Below, piece by piece: positions 32,182 through 44,604 of a stretch of DNA of 64,000 nucleotides. The position numbers and the translations under genes were made by a program. This stretch comes from Hippasteria phrygiana (lineage: Eukaryota; Echinodermata; Asteroidea; Valvatida; Goniasteridae). The DNA lies in assembly GCA_037893225.1 (NCBI GenBank), contig JAZGUH010000327.1, forward strand, positions 1,240,001-1,304,000, given 5' to 3'. The notes under the pieces are model-generated. The model saw only the letters and a program-made list of their open reading frames with translations, had not been told where the DNA came from and searched no databases. Position 1 is the first letter of the stretch; each line of letters starts with the position of its first letter.

Positions 32182-32766
32182 ATGGCTTCGTCTGCGGTTA
32201 CCAAAACTAAAGCCGTGTCTACTCTTCAAATGATCAAGGTGGCAATCGCGTCCCTTGGTGGCAAAGGCGGCTGCTCCTCTCAAGCCATTAAGAAGTATCT
32301 CGCGGATAATTTCAATGTAGATCTCCAAACGAAGGCCGGAACCATCCGCAACGCTTTCAACTCCGGCGTGGACAAGGGTCAGCTCATTCGCACCAAGGGT
32401 AAGGGAGCCGCCGGTTCCTTCAAGCTGGACACAGCCAAGGAAAAGGCCGACGCCAAGGCAGCCAAGGAGAAAGAGAGAAGCAAGGCCAAGAAGGAGAAGG
32501 AACGGCTCAAGCAAACTGAACTCAAGGCCAAGAAAGCCGAAAAGACCAAGAGAGCCCGGCTGGAGAAGACCAAGAAACCCGTAGCCAAGAAGTTGCTCAA
32601 GAAATCCGGCAAGAAAACTCCCTCCAAGCCAGCTAAGCCGTCAACCAAGAAACCCGTTTCCAAGTCCACCAAGACAGCCGTCAAGCCTACAAAAGCTAAA
32701 CCGGCCAAGAAGACAGCCACCAAGAACACCTCGACTAACTCAAAGAAGACGTCATCCAAGAAATAG
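32182..32766 (+). CDS. Linker histone H1, copy 10
   Basis: Standard protein; CCAAT-class promoter with the CAAAATATGGG variant (near 31930) shared with copies 14 and 20. Stem-loop at 32800-32815. It is followed by the first short spacer. Confidence 0.97.
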   Translation: MASSAVTKTKAVSTLQMIKVAIASLGGKGGCSSQAIKKYLADNFNVDLQTKAGTIRNAFNSGVDKGQLIRTKGKGAAGSFKLDTAKEKADAKAAKEKERSKAKKEKERLKQTELKAKKAEKTKRARLEKTKKPVAKKLLKKSGKKTPSKPAKPSTKKPVSKSTKTAVKPTKAKPAKKTATKNTSTNSKKTSSKK

Positions 32767-32827
32767 CCGTTCTTCAGAGAAAACTACTACAAAACAAACG
32801 GCTCTATTCAGAGCCACCACATTTACA

Positions 32828-33994
32828 AAAGAGATATTTTCTTATCCAGTTGCCATCTTAAGATCCACTTTATCAATTCCCCTGCAAAACAAGGGAATAC
32901 CTTGAATCGTCACGAAAATAATAATGGGCTAATCAAAGGATACATTATATAATTCAATGGAATTCATGTCAGTCAGGCAAACATGTCAGTAAGCAATTTT
33001 TTTAAGCAAAAGAAATCAAAACCCCAAATAGCCACCAATAGATCAATGATTTCTACGTTGTAGGAAAGAGAATTGGAAATTTGTCAAACTCACTTTACAC
33101 GGTCTTTCGTTGAAATTTTTGGTTAGCAAATCTGAATATTTGGCACACTTTTAGGACATGTACAAGAGAGCATGACTCACACGATTCAAAGGGCCTGTTC
33201 GAGTTGACGGACGCACAATTGTTTTCCCTGGTAATTTTCCATAAATATTTTTCAACCAAACAATCAGTAGCCATGTTTTTGGCATGACAGAGGAGAGCGC
33301 AGCCGAAAGGCAATACAATCTGACACCTTACAATTTGTCAAATTCAAGCCGGATTGTGTGGGCGCTATGCCAACAACTTTAACAGTCAGTCTGGTACCTG
33401 GTTAACAATTCATGTCATCTGACGAAGGAGCCGCACGAAAACTGTAGCAACAATAGCAACAACAACAACAAAACAATAAACAACAAAAACAGTAGCCACG
33501 AGTAGTAATTATTGTAGTTTTGTTTTTTCCCAATTTATATCAAAGCCGATAAAGCCCCATTGTATGTTATATATATTGATAGGCGTTCGGTAAAGCCTAC
33601 GGAAAGCGGTGCCAAATACAAACTAGATTGAACCAGCCAGTAAGTGATTTGTAATTAATTATCAGCAAGTAATTACGTTTTGAAAGAAAAAGAAATCAAA
33701 AACTCAAATGTAATTTCTTGATTTCCTTAATTGTACGGCTCCAAAAGCAAATTATGTGTGTTTTCCCTTGATTTTTCTTTGTTGTTATTTGTTCCAAATT
33801 ATTTTGAGAGCAGGCAAAATACATTCCGCAGAAAATGTTGTGCCTATTCAGCCTTTAAGATCAGGCAATGGCGTTGTTAACTCTTTAGAATCTCATACTA
33901 TTGGAAAGACAAAATCATGCACAAGCAATCTGGACCGCTTTCAAAATCTGGGAATGTGTCCTGCAGAAGCAAAAGTTAAAATAAGCAGGAATAA
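32828..33994. repeat. Short-type H1 spacer with 115-bp deletion (representative)
   Basis: Compared with long spacers, 115 bp are missing after ACTGTAGC (junction near 33448). The loss takes out the run from TATATTTCGGGG through most of the CCA tract. Short spacers also share GGATTGTGTGGGCGC, TATATATTGATAGGCG and CCAAATACAAAC, close to the forms in the edge spacer after copy 1. They follow copies 10, 12, 14, 17 and 20 (junctions near 33448, 37589, 41730, 47999 and 54268). Each is followed by a GTTGG-class gene. No gene is seen in it. Confidence 0.9.
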
Positions 33995-34115
33995 AAACAC
34001 AAAATATGCGAAAAGTTCCAAAATCGTGCAGCGCACAAGTGCACGTTGTGTTTCGGTTGGTTGGGCAGCATGAATGGGTACGCAAACTTCACAGGGCCGC
34101 AATGGCTCTTATAGG
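33995..34115 (+). promoter_or_regulatory. H1 promoter, GTTGG class (representative, copy 11)
   Basis: AC box AAACACAAA (33995-34003) and TATAGG (34110-34115) are as in the other class, but the CCAAT position reads GTTGG (34060-34064), i.e. CCAAC on the other strand. This single change would be expected to abolish NF-Y binding. The class precedes copies 1, 2, 9, 11, 13, 15, 18 and 21. Confidence 0.7.
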
Positions 34116-34194
34116 GGCACCCACTGCTTTCAGTTAGCATTATTAGTTTGGCTTGTCACTACGTTTCAACTTGCTGGAGAAATTCAGACCAACT

Positions 34195-34779
34195 ATGGCT
34201 TCGTCTGCGGTTACCAAAACTAAAGCCGTGTCTACTCTTCAAATGATCAGGGTGGCAATCGCGTCCCTTGGTGGCAAAGGCGGCTGCTCCTCTCAAGCCA
34301 TTAAGAAGTATCTCGCGGATAATTTCAATGTAGATCTCCAAACGAAGGCCGGAACCATCCGCAACGCTTTCAACTCCGGCGTGGACAAGGGTCAGCTCAT
34401 TCGCACCAAGGGTAAGGGAGCCGCCGGTTCCTTCAAGCTGGACACAGCCAAGGAAAAGGCCGACGCCAAGGCAGCCAAGGAGAAAGAGAGAAGCAAGGCC
34501 AAGAAGGAGAAGGAACGGCTCAAGCAAACTGAACTCAAGGCCAAGAAAGCCGAAAAGACCAAGAGAGCCCGGCTGGAGAAGACCAAGAAACCCGTAGCCA
34601 AGAAGTTGCTCAAGAAATCCGGCAAGAAAACTCCCTCCAAGCCAGCTAAGCCGTCAACCAAGAAACCCGTTTCCAAGTCCACCAAGACAGCCGTCAAGCC
34701 TACAAAAGCTAAACCGGCCAAGAAGACAGCCACCAAGAACACCTCGACTAACTCAAAGAAGACGTCATCCAAGAAATAG
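34195..34779 (+). CDS. Linker histone H1, copy 11 (Arg19)
   Basis: Lys19 is Arg (AGG). GTTGG-class promoter; the leader reads TACGTTTC instead of TACGGTTC. Stem-loop at 34813-34828. The following long spacer has the CAATTTGTTTAAG variant shared with those after copies 15, 16 and 18. Confidence 0.97.
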   Translation: MASSAVTKTKAVSTLQMIRVAIASLGGKGGCSSQAIKKYLADNFNVDLQTKAGTIRNAFNSGVDKGQLIRTKGKGAAGSFKLDTAKEKADAKAAKEKERSKAKKEKERLKQTELKAKKAEKTKRARLEKTKKPVAKKLLKKSGKKTPSKPAKPSTKKPVSKSTKTAVKPTKAKPAKKTATKNTSTNSKKTSSKK

Positions 34780-36322
34780 CCGTTCTTCAGAGAAAACTAC
34801 TACAAAACAAACGGCTCTATTCAGAGCCACCACATTTACAAAAGAGATATTTTCTTATCCAGTTGCCATCTTAAGATCCACTTTATCAATTCCCCTGCAA
34901 AACAAGGGAATACCTTGAATCGTCACGAAAATAATAATGGGCTAATCAAAGGATACATTATATAATTCAATGGAATTCATGTCAGTCAGGCAAACATGTC
35001 AGTAAGCAATTTGTTTAAGCAAAAGAAATCAAAACCCCAAATAGCCACCAATAGATCAATGATTTCTACGTTGTAGGAAAGAGAATTGGAAATTTGTCAA
35101 ACTCACTTTACACGGTCTTTCGTTGAAATTTTTGGTTAGCAAATCTGAATATTTGGCACACTTTTAGGACATGTACAAGAGAGCATGACTCACACGATTC
35201 AAAGGGCCTGTTCGAGTTGACGGACGCACAATTGTTTTCCCTGGTAATTTTCCATAAATATTTTTCAACCAAACAATCAGTAGCCATGTTTTTGGCATGA
35301 CAGAGGAGAGCGCAGCCGAAAGGCAATACAATCTGACACCTTACAATTTGTCAAATTCAAGCCGGATTTTGTGTGCGCTATGCCAACAACTTTAACAGTC
35401 AGTCTGGTACCTGGTTAACAATTCATGTCATCTGACGAAGGAGCCGCACGAAAACTGTAGCTATATTTCGGGGCCTTTGCAGTGGTTTGACATAAAATTT
35501 CCCTCTTTTATTCATTAGACTCTGCCTGCCCTCAAAAATATATAATAGAACGCCACCACCACCACCAACAACAACAATACCAACAACAACAACAAAACAA
35601 TAAACAACAAAAACAGTAGCCACGAGTAGTAATTATTGTAGTTTTGTTTTTTCCCAATTTATATCAAAGCCGATAAAGCCCCATTGTATGTTATATGTAT
35701 TGATATATAGGCGTTCGGTAAAGCCTACGGAAAGCGGTGCCAAATAGAAACTAGATTGAACCAGCCAGTAAGTGATTTGTAATTAATTATCAGCAAGTAA
35801 TTACGTTTTGAAAGAAAAAGAAATCAAAAACTCAAATGTAATTTCTTGATTTCCTTAATTGTACGGCTCCAAAAGCAAATTATGTGTGTTTTCCCTTGAT
35901 TTTTCTTTGTTGTTATTTGTTCCAAATTATTTTGAGAGCAGGCAAAATACATTCCGCAGAAAATGTTGTGCCTATTCAGCCTTTAAGATCAGGCAATGGC
36001 GTTGTTAACTCTTTAGAATCTCATACTATTGGAAAGACAAAATCATGCACAAGCAATCTGGACCGCTTTCAAAATCTGGGAATGTCCCCTGCAGAAGCAA
36101 AAGGTAAAATAAGCAGGAATAAAAACACAAAATATGCGAAAAGTTCCAAAATCGTGCAGCGCACAAGTGCACGTTGTGTTTCGGTTGATTGGGCAGCATG
36201 AATGGGTACGCAAACTTCGCAGGGCCGCAATGGCTCTTATAGGGGCACCCACTGCTTTCAGTTAGCATTATTAGTTTGGCTTGTCACTACGGTTCAACTT
36301 GCTGGAGAAATTCAGACCAACT

Positions 36323-36907
36323 ATGGCTTCGTCTGCGGTTACCAAAACTAAAGCCGTGTCTACTCTTCAAATGATCAAGGTGGCAATCGCGTCCCTTGGT
36401 GGCAAAGGCGGCTGCTCCTCTCAAGCCATTAAGAAGTATCTCGCGGATAATTTCAATGTAGATCTCCAAACGAAGGCCGGAACCATCCGCAACGCTTTCA
36501 ACTCCGGCGTGGACAAGGGTCAGCTCATTCGCACCAAGGGTAAGGGAGCCGCCGGTTCCTTCAAGCTGGACACAGCCAAGGAAAAGGCCGACGCCAAGGC
36601 AGCCAAGGAGAAAGAGAGAAGCAAGGCCAAGAAGGAGAAGGAACGGCTCAAGCAAACTGAACTCAAGGCCAAGAAAGCCGAAAAGACCAAGAGAGCCCGG
36701 CTGGAGAAGACCAAGAAACCCGTAGCCAAGAAGTTGCTCAAGAAATCCGGCAAGAAAACTCCCTCCAAGCCAGCTAAGCCGTCAACCAAGAAACCCGTTT
36801 CCAAGTCCACCAAGACAGCCGTCAAGCCTACAAAAGCTAAACCGGCCAAGAAGACAGCCACCAAGAACACCTCGACTAACTCAAAGAAGACGTCATCCAA
36901 GAAATAG
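36323..36907 (+). CDS. Linker histone H1, copy 12
   Basis: Standard protein; CCAAT-class promoter; stem-loop at 36941-36956; short spacer follows. Confidence 0.97.
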   Translation: MASSAVTKTKAVSTLQMIKVAIASLGGKGGCSSQAIKKYLADNFNVDLQTKAGTIRNAFNSGVDKGQLIRTKGKGAAGSFKLDTAKEKADAKAAKEKERSKAKKEKERLKQTELKAKKAEKTKRARLEKTKKPVAKKLLKKSGKKTPSKPAKPSTKKPVSKSTKTAVKPTKAKPAKKTATKNTSTNSKKTSSKK

Positions 36908-38335
36908 CCGTTCTTCAGAGAAAACTACTACAAAACAAACGGCTCTATTCAGAGCCACCACATTTACAAAAGAGATATTTTCTTATCCAGTTGCCATCTT
37001 AAGATCCACTTTATCAATTCCCCTGCAAAACAAGGGAATACCTTGAATCGTCACGAAAATAATAATGGGCTAATCAAAGGATACATTATATAATTCAATG
37101 GAATTCATGTCAGTCAGGCAAACATGTCAGTAAGCAATTTTTTTAAGCAAAAGAAATCAAAACCCCAAATAGCCACCAATAGATCAATGATTTCTACGTT
37201 GTAGGAAAGAGAATTGGAAATTTGTCAAACTCACTTTACACGGTCTTTCGTTGAAATTTTTGGTTAGCAAATCTGAATATTTGGCACACTTTTAGGACAT
37301 GTACAAGAGAGCATGACTCACACGATTCAAAGGGCCTGTTCGAGTTGACGGACGCACAATTGTTTTCCCTGGTAATTTTCCATAAATATTTTTCAACCAA
37401 ACAATCAGTAGCCATGTTTTTGGCATGACAGAGGAGAGCGCAGCCGAAAGGCAATACAATCTGACACCTTACAATTTGTCAAATTCAAGCCGGATTGTGT
37501 GGGCGCTATGCCAACAACTTTAACAGTCAGTCTGGTACCTGGTTAACAATTCATGTCATCTGACGAAGGAGCCGCACGAAAACTGTAGCAACAATAGCAA
37601 CAACAACAACAAAACAATAAACAACAAAAACAGTAGCCACGAGTAGTAATTATTGTAGTTTTGTTTTTTCCCAATTTATATCAAAGCCGATAAAGCCCCA
37701 TTGTATGTTATATATATTGATAGGCGTTCGGTAAAGCCTACGGAAAGCGGTGCCAAATACAAACTAGATTGAACCAGCCAGTAAGTGATTTGTAATTAAT
37801 TATCAGCAAGTAATTACGTTTTGAAAGAAAAAGAAATCAAAAACTCAAATGTAATTTCTTGATTTCCTTAATTGTACGGCTCCAAAAGCAAATTATGTGT
37901 GTTTTCCCTTGATTTTTCTTTGTTGTTATTTGTTCCAAATTATTTTGAGAGCAGGCAAAATACATTCCGCAGAAAATGTTGTGCCTATTCAGCCTTTAAG
38001 ATCAGGCAATGGCGTTGTTAACTCTTTAGAATCTCATACTATTGGAAAGACAAAATCATGCACAAGCAATCTGGACCGCTTTCAAAATCTGGGAATGTGT
38101 CCTGCAGAAGCAAAAGTTAAAATAAGCAGGAATAAAAACACAAAATATGCGAAAAGTTCCAAAATCGTGCAGCGCACAAGTGCACGTTGTGTTTCGGTTG
38201 GTTGGGCAGCATGAATGGGTACGCAAACTTCACAGGGCCGCAATGGCTCTTATAGGGGCACCCACTGCTTTCAGTTAGCATTATTAGTTTGGCTTGTCAC
38301 TACGGTTCAACTTGCTGGAGAAATTCAGACCAACT

Positions 38336-38920
38336 ATGGCTTCGTCTGCGGTTACCAAAACTAAAGCCGTGTCTACTCTTCAAATGATCAAGGTGGCAAT
38401 CGCGTCCCTTGGTGGCAAAGGCGGCTGCTCCTCTCAAGCCATTAAGAAGTATCTCGCGGATAATTTCAATGTAGATCTCCAAACGAAGGCCGGAACCATC
38501 CGCAACGCTTTCAACTCCGGCGTGGACAAGGGTCAGCTCATTCGCACCAAGGGTAAGGGAGCCGCCGGTTCCTTCAAGCTGGACACAGCCAAGGAAAAGG
38601 CCGACGCCAAGGCAGCCAAGGAGAAAGAGAGAAGCAAGGCCAAGAAGGAGAAGGAACGGCTCAAGCAAACTGAACTCAAGGCCAAGAAAGCCGAAAAGAC
38701 CAAGAGAGCCCGGCTGGAGAAGACCAAGAAACCCGTAGCCAAGAAGTTGCTCAAGAAATCCGGCAAGAAAACTCCCTCCAAGCCAGCTAAGCCGTCAACC
38801 AAGAAACCCGTTTCCAAGTCCACCAAGACAGCCGTCAAGCCTACAAAAGCTAAACCGGCCAAGAAGACAGCCACCAAGAACACCTCGACTAACTCAAAGA
38901 AGACGTCATCCAAGAAATAG
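38336..38920 (+). CDS. Linker histone H1, copy 13
   Basis: GTTGG-class promoter but the standard Lys19 and the TACGGTTC leader, so the coding half looks like the CCAAT class: a probable conversion tract begins between 38220 and 38305. Stem-loop at 38954-38969. Confidence 0.97.
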   Translation: MASSAVTKTKAVSTLQMIKVAIASLGGKGGCSSQAIKKYLADNFNVDLQTKAGTIRNAFNSGVDKGQLIRTKGKGAAGSFKLDTAKEKADAKAAKEKERSKAKKEKERLKQTELKAKKAEKTKRARLEKTKKPVAKKLLKKSGKKTPSKPAKPSTKKPVSKSTKTAVKPTKAKPAKKTATKNTSTNSKKTSSKK

Positions 38921-40463
38921 CCGTTCTTCAGAGAAAACTACTACAAAACAAACGGCTCTATTCAGAGCCACCACATTTACAAAAGAGATATTTTCTTATC
39001 CAGTTGCCATCTTAAGATCCACTTTATCAATTCCCCTGCAAAACAAGGGAATACCTTGAATCGTCACGAAAATAATAATGGGCTAATCAAAGGATACATT
39101 ATATAATTCAATGGAATTCATGTCAGTCAGGCAAACATGTCAGTAAGCAATTTTTTTAAGCAAAAGAAATCAAAACCCCAAATAGCCACCAATAGATCAA
39201 TGATTTCTACGTTGTAGGAAAGAGAATTGGACATTTGTCAAACTCACTTTACACGGTCTTTCGTTGAAATTTTTGGTTAGCAAATCTGAATATTTGGCAC
39301 ACTTTTAGGACATGTACAAGAGAGCATGACTCACACGATTCAAAGGGCCTGTTCGAGTTGACGGACGCACAATTGTTTTCCCTGGTAATTTTCCATAAAT
39401 ATTTTTCAACCAAACAATCAGTAGCCATGTTTTTGGCATGACAGAGGAGAGCGCAGCCGAAAGGCAATACAATCTGACACCTTACAATTTGTCAAATTCA
39501 AGCCGGATTTTGTGTGCGCTATGCCAACAACTTTAACAGTCAGTCTGGTACCTGGTTAACAATTCATGTCATCTGACGAAGGAGCCGCACGAAAACTGTA
39601 GCTATATTTCGGGGCCTTTGCAGTGGTTTGACATAAAATTTCCCTCTTTTATTCATTAGACTCTGCCTGCCCTCAAAAATATATAATAGAACGCCACCAC
39701 CACCACCAACAACAACAATACCAACAACAACAACAAAACAATAAACAACAAAAACAGTAGCCACGAGTAGTAATTATTGTAGTTTTGTTTTTTCCCAATT
39801 TATATCAAAGCCGATAAAGCCCCATTGTATGTTATATGTATTGATATATAGGCGTTCGGTAAAGCCTACGGAAAGCGGTGCCAAATAGAAACTAGATTGA
39901 ACCAGCCAGTAAGTGATTTGTAATTAATTATCAGCAAGTAATTACGTTTTGAAAGAAAAAGAAATCAAAAACTCAAATGTAATTTCTTGATTTCCTTAAT
40001 TGTACGGCTCCAAAAGCAAATTATGTGTGTTTTCCCTTGATTTTTCTTTGTTGTTATTTGTTCCAAATTATTTTGAGAGCAGGCAAAATACATTCCGCAG
40101 AAAATGTTGTGCCTATTCAGCCTTTAAGATCAGGCAATGGCGTTGTTAACTCTTTAGAATCTCATACTATTGGAAAGACAAAATCATGCACAAGCAATCT
40201 GGACCGCTTTCAAAATATGGGAATGTCCCCTGCAGAAGCAAAAGGTAAAATAAGCAGGAATAAAAACACAAAATATGCGAAAAGTTCCAAAATCGTGCAG
40301 CGCACAAGTGCACGTTGTGTTTCGGTTGATTGGGCAGCATGAATGGGTACGCAAACTTCGCAGGGCCGCAATGGCTCTTATAGGGGCACCCACTGCTTTC
40401 AGTTAGCATTATTAGTTTGGCTTGTCACTACGGTTCAACTTGCTGGAGAAATTCAGACCAACT

Positions 40464-41048
40464 ATGGCTTCGTCTGCGGTTACCAAAACTAAAGCCGTGT
40501 CTACTCTTCAAATGATCAAGGTGGCAATCGCGTCCCTTGGTGGCAAAGGCGGCTGCTCCTCTCAAGCCATTAAGAAGTATCTCGCGGATAATTTCAATGT
40601 AGATCTCCAAACGAAGGCCGGAACCATCCGCAACGCTTTCAACTCCGGCGTGGACAAGGGTCAGCTCATTCGCACCAAGGGTAAGGGAGCCGCCGGTTCC
40701 TTCAAGCTGGACACAGCCAAGGAAAAGGCCGACGCCAAGGCAGCCAAGGAGAAAGAGAGAAGCAAGGCCAAGAAGGAGAAGGAACGGCTCAAGCAAACTG
40801 AACTCAAGGCCAAGAAAGCCGAAAAGACCAAGAGAGCCCGGCTGGAGAAGACCAAGAAACCCGTAGCCAAGAAGTTGCTCAAGAAATCCGGCAAGAAAAC
40901 TCCCTCCAAGCCAGCTAAGCCGTCAACCAAGAAACCCGTTTCCAAGTCCACCAAGACAGCCGTCAAGCCTACAAAAGCTAAACCGGCCAAGAAGACAGCC
41001 ACCAAGAACACCTCGACTAACTCAAAGAAGACGTCATCCAAGAAATAG
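40464..41048 (+). CDS. Linker histone H1, copy 14
   Basis: Standard protein; CCAAT-class promoter with the CAAAATATGGG variant of copies 10 and 20; stem-loop at 41082-41097; short spacer follows. Confidence 0.97.
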   Translation: MASSAVTKTKAVSTLQMIKVAIASLGGKGGCSSQAIKKYLADNFNVDLQTKAGTIRNAFNSGVDKGQLIRTKGKGAAGSFKLDTAKEKADAKAAKEKERSKAKKEKERLKQTELKAKKAEKTKRARLEKTKKPVAKKLLKKSGKKTPSKPAKPSTKKPVSKSTKTAVKPTKAKPAKKTATKNTSTNSKKTSSKK

Positions 41049-42476
41049 CCGTTCTTCAGAGAAAACTACTACAAAACAAACGGCTCTATTCAGAGCCACC
41101 ACATTTACAAAAGAGATATTTTCTTATCCAGTTGCCATCTTAAGATCCACTTTATCAATTCCCCTGCAAAACAAGGGAATACCTTGAATCGTCACGAAAA
41201 TAATAATGGGCTAATCAAAGGATACATTATATAATTCAATGGAATTCATGTCAGTCAGGCAAACATGTCAGTAAGCAATTTTTTTAAGCAAAAGAAATCA
41301 AAACCCCAAATAGCCACCAATAGATCAATGATTTCTACGTTGTAGGAAAGAGAATTGGAAATTTGTCAAACTCACTTTACACGGTCTTTCGTTGAAATTT
41401 TTGGTTAGCAAATCTGAATATTTGGCACACTTTTAGGACATGTACAAGAGAGCATGACTCACACGATTCAAAGGGCCTGTTCGAGTTGACGGACGCACAA
41501 TTGTTTTCCCTGGTAATTTTCCATAAATATTTTTCAACCAAACAATCAGTAGCCATGTTTTTGGCATGACAGAGGAGAGCGCAGCCGAAAGGCAATACAA
41601 TCTGACACCTTACAATTTGTCAAATTCAAGCCGGATTGTGTGGGCGCTATGCCAACAACTTTAACAGTCAGTCTGGTACCTGGTTAACAATTCATGTCAT
41701 CTGACGAAGGAGCCGCACGAAAACTGTAGCAACAATAGCAACAACAACAACAAAACAATAAACAACAAAAACAGTAGCCACGAGTAGTAATTATTGTAGT
41801 TTTGTTTTTTCCCAATTTATATCAAAGCCGATAAAGCCCCATTGTATGTTATATATATTGATAGGCGTTCGGTAAAGCCTACGGAAAGCGGTGCCAAATA
41901 CAAACTAGATTGAACCAGCCAGTAAGTGATTTGTAATTAATTATCAGCAAGTAATTACGTTTTGAAAGAAAAAGAAATCAAAAACTCAAATGTAATTTCT
42001 TGATTTCCTTAATTGTACGGCTCCAAAAGCAAATTATGTGTGTTTTCCCTTGATTTTTCTTTGTTGTTATTTGTTCCAAATTATTTTGAGAGCAGGCAAA
42101 ATACATTCCGCAGAAAATGTTGTGCCTATTCAGCCTTTAAGATCAGGCAATGGCGTTGTTAACTCTTTAGAATCTCATACTATTGGAAAGACAAAATCAT
42201 GCACAAGCAATCTGGACCGCTTTCAAAATCTGGGAATGTGTCCTGCAGAAGCAAAAGTTAAAATAAGCAGGAATAAAAACACAAAATATGCGAAAAGTTC
42301 CAAAATCGTGCAGCGCACAAGTGCACGTTGTGTTTCGGTTGGTTGGGCAGCATGAATGGGTACGCAAACTTCACAGGGCCGCAATGGCTCTTATAGGGGC
42401 ACCCACTGCTTTCAGTTAGCATTATTAGTTTGGCTTGTCACTACGTTTCAACTTGCTGGAGAAATTCAGACCAACT

Positions 42477-43061
42477 ATGGCTTCGTCTGCGGTTACCAAA
42501 ACTAAAGCCGTGTCTACTCTTCAAATGATCAGGGTGGCAATCGCGTCCCTTGGTGGCAAAGGCGGCTGCTCCTCTCAAGCCATTAAGAAGTATCTCGCGG
42601 ATAATTTCAATGTAGATCTCCAAACGAAGGCCGGAACCATCCGCAACGCTTTCAACTCCGGCGTGGACAAGGGTCAGCTCATTCGCACCAAGGGTAAGGG
42701 AGCCGCCGGTTCCTTCAAGCTGGACACAGCCAAGGAAAAGGCCGACGCCAAGGCAGCCAAGGAGAAAGAGAGAAGCAAGGCCAAGAAGGAGAAGGAACGG
42801 CTCAAGCAAACTGAACTCAAGGCCAAGAAAGCCGAAAAGACCAAGAGAGCCCGGCTGGAGAAGACCAAGAAACCCGTAGCCAAGAAGTTGCTCAAGAAAT
42901 CCGGCAAGAAAACTCCCTCCAAGCCAGCTAAGCCGTCAACCAAGAAACCCGTTTCCAAGTCCACCAAGACAGCCGTCAAGCCTACAAAAGCTAAACCGGC
43001 CAAGAAGACAGCCACCAAGAACACCTCGACTAACTCAAAGAAGACGTCATCCAAGAAATAG
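42477..43061 (+). CDS. Linker histone H1, copy 15 (Arg19)
   Basis: Arg19, GTTGG-class promoter and TACGTTTC leader, as in copy 11; stem-loop at 43095-43110. Long spacer with TTGTTTAAG follows. Confidence 0.97.
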   Translation: MASSAVTKTKAVSTLQMIRVAIASLGGKGGCSSQAIKKYLADNFNVDLQTKAGTIRNAFNSGVDKGQLIRTKGKGAAGSFKLDTAKEKADAKAAKEKERSKAKKEKERLKQTELKAKKAEKTKRARLEKTKKPVAKKLLKKSGKKTPSKPAKPSTKKPVSKSTKTAVKPTKAKPAKKTATKNTSTNSKKTSSKK

Positions 43062-44604
43062 CCGTTCTTCAGAGAAAACTACTACAAAACAAACGGCTCT
43101 ATTCAGAGCCACCACATTTACAAAAGAGATATTTTCTTATCCAGTTGCCATCTTAAGATCCACTTTATCAATTCCCCTGCAAAACAAGGGAATACCTTGA
43201 ATCGTCACGAAAATAATAATGGGCTAATCAAAGGATACATTATATAATTCAATGGAATTCATGTCAGTCAGGCAAACATGTCAGTAAGCAATTTGTTTAA
43301 GCAAAAGAAATCAAAACCCCAAATAGCCACCAATAGATCAATGATTTCTACGTTGTAGGAAAGAGAATTGGAAATTTGTCAAACTCACTTTACACGGTCT
43401 TTCGTTGAAATTTTTGGTTAGCAAATCTGAATATTTGGCACACTTTTAGGACATGTACAAGAGAGCATGACTCACACGATTCAAAGGGCCTGTTCGAGTT
43501 GACGGACGCACAATTGTTTTCCCTGGTAATTTTCCATAAATATTTTTCAACCAAACAATCAGTAGCCATGTTTTTGGCATGACAGAGGAGAGCGCAGCCG
43601 AAAGGCAATACAATCTGACACCTTACAATTTGTCAAATTCAAGCCGGATTTTGTGTGCGCTATGCCAACAACTTTAACAGTCAGTCTGGTACCTGGTTAA
43701 CAATTCATGTCATCTGACGAAGGAGCCGCACGAAAACTGTAGCTATATTTCGGGGCCTTTGCAGTGGTTTGACATAAAATTTCCCTCTTTTATTCATTAG
43801 ACTCTGCCTGCCCTCAAAAATATATAATAGAACGCCACCACCACCACCAACAACAACAATACCAACAACAACAACAAAACAATAAACAACAAAAACAGTA
43901 GCCACGAGTAGTAATTATTGTAGTTTTGTTTTTTCCCAATTTATATCAAAGCCGATAAAGCCCCATTGTATGTTATATGTATTGATATATAGGCGTTCGG
44001 TAAAGCCTACGGAAAGCGGTGCCAAATAGAAACTAGATTGAACCAGCCAGTAAGTGATTTGTAATTAATTATCAGCAAGTAATTACGTTTTGAAAGAAAA
44101 AGAAATCAAAAACTCAAATGTAATTTCTTGATTTCCTTAATTGTACGGCTCCAAAAGCAAATTATGTGTGTTTTCCCTTGATTTTTCTTTGTTGTTATTT
44201 GTTCCAAATTATTTTGAGAGCAGGCAAAATACATTCCGCAGAAAATGTTGTGCCTATTCAGCCTTTAAGATCAGGCAATGGCGTTGTTAACTCTTTAGAA
44301 TCTCATACTATTGGAAAGACAAAATCATGCACAAGCAATCTGGACCGCTTTCAAAATCTGGGAATGTCCCCTGCAGAAGCAAAAGGTAAAATAAGCAGGA
44401 ATAAAAACACAAAATATGCGAAAAGTTCCAAAATCGTGCAGCGCACAAGTGCACGTTGTGTTTCGGTTGATTGGGCAGCATGAATGGGTACGCAAACTTC
44501 GCAGGGCCGCAATGGCTCTTATAGGGGCACCCACTGCTTTCAGTTAGCATTATTAGTTTGGCTTGTCACTACGGTTCAACTTGCTGGAGAAATTCAGACC
44601 AACT

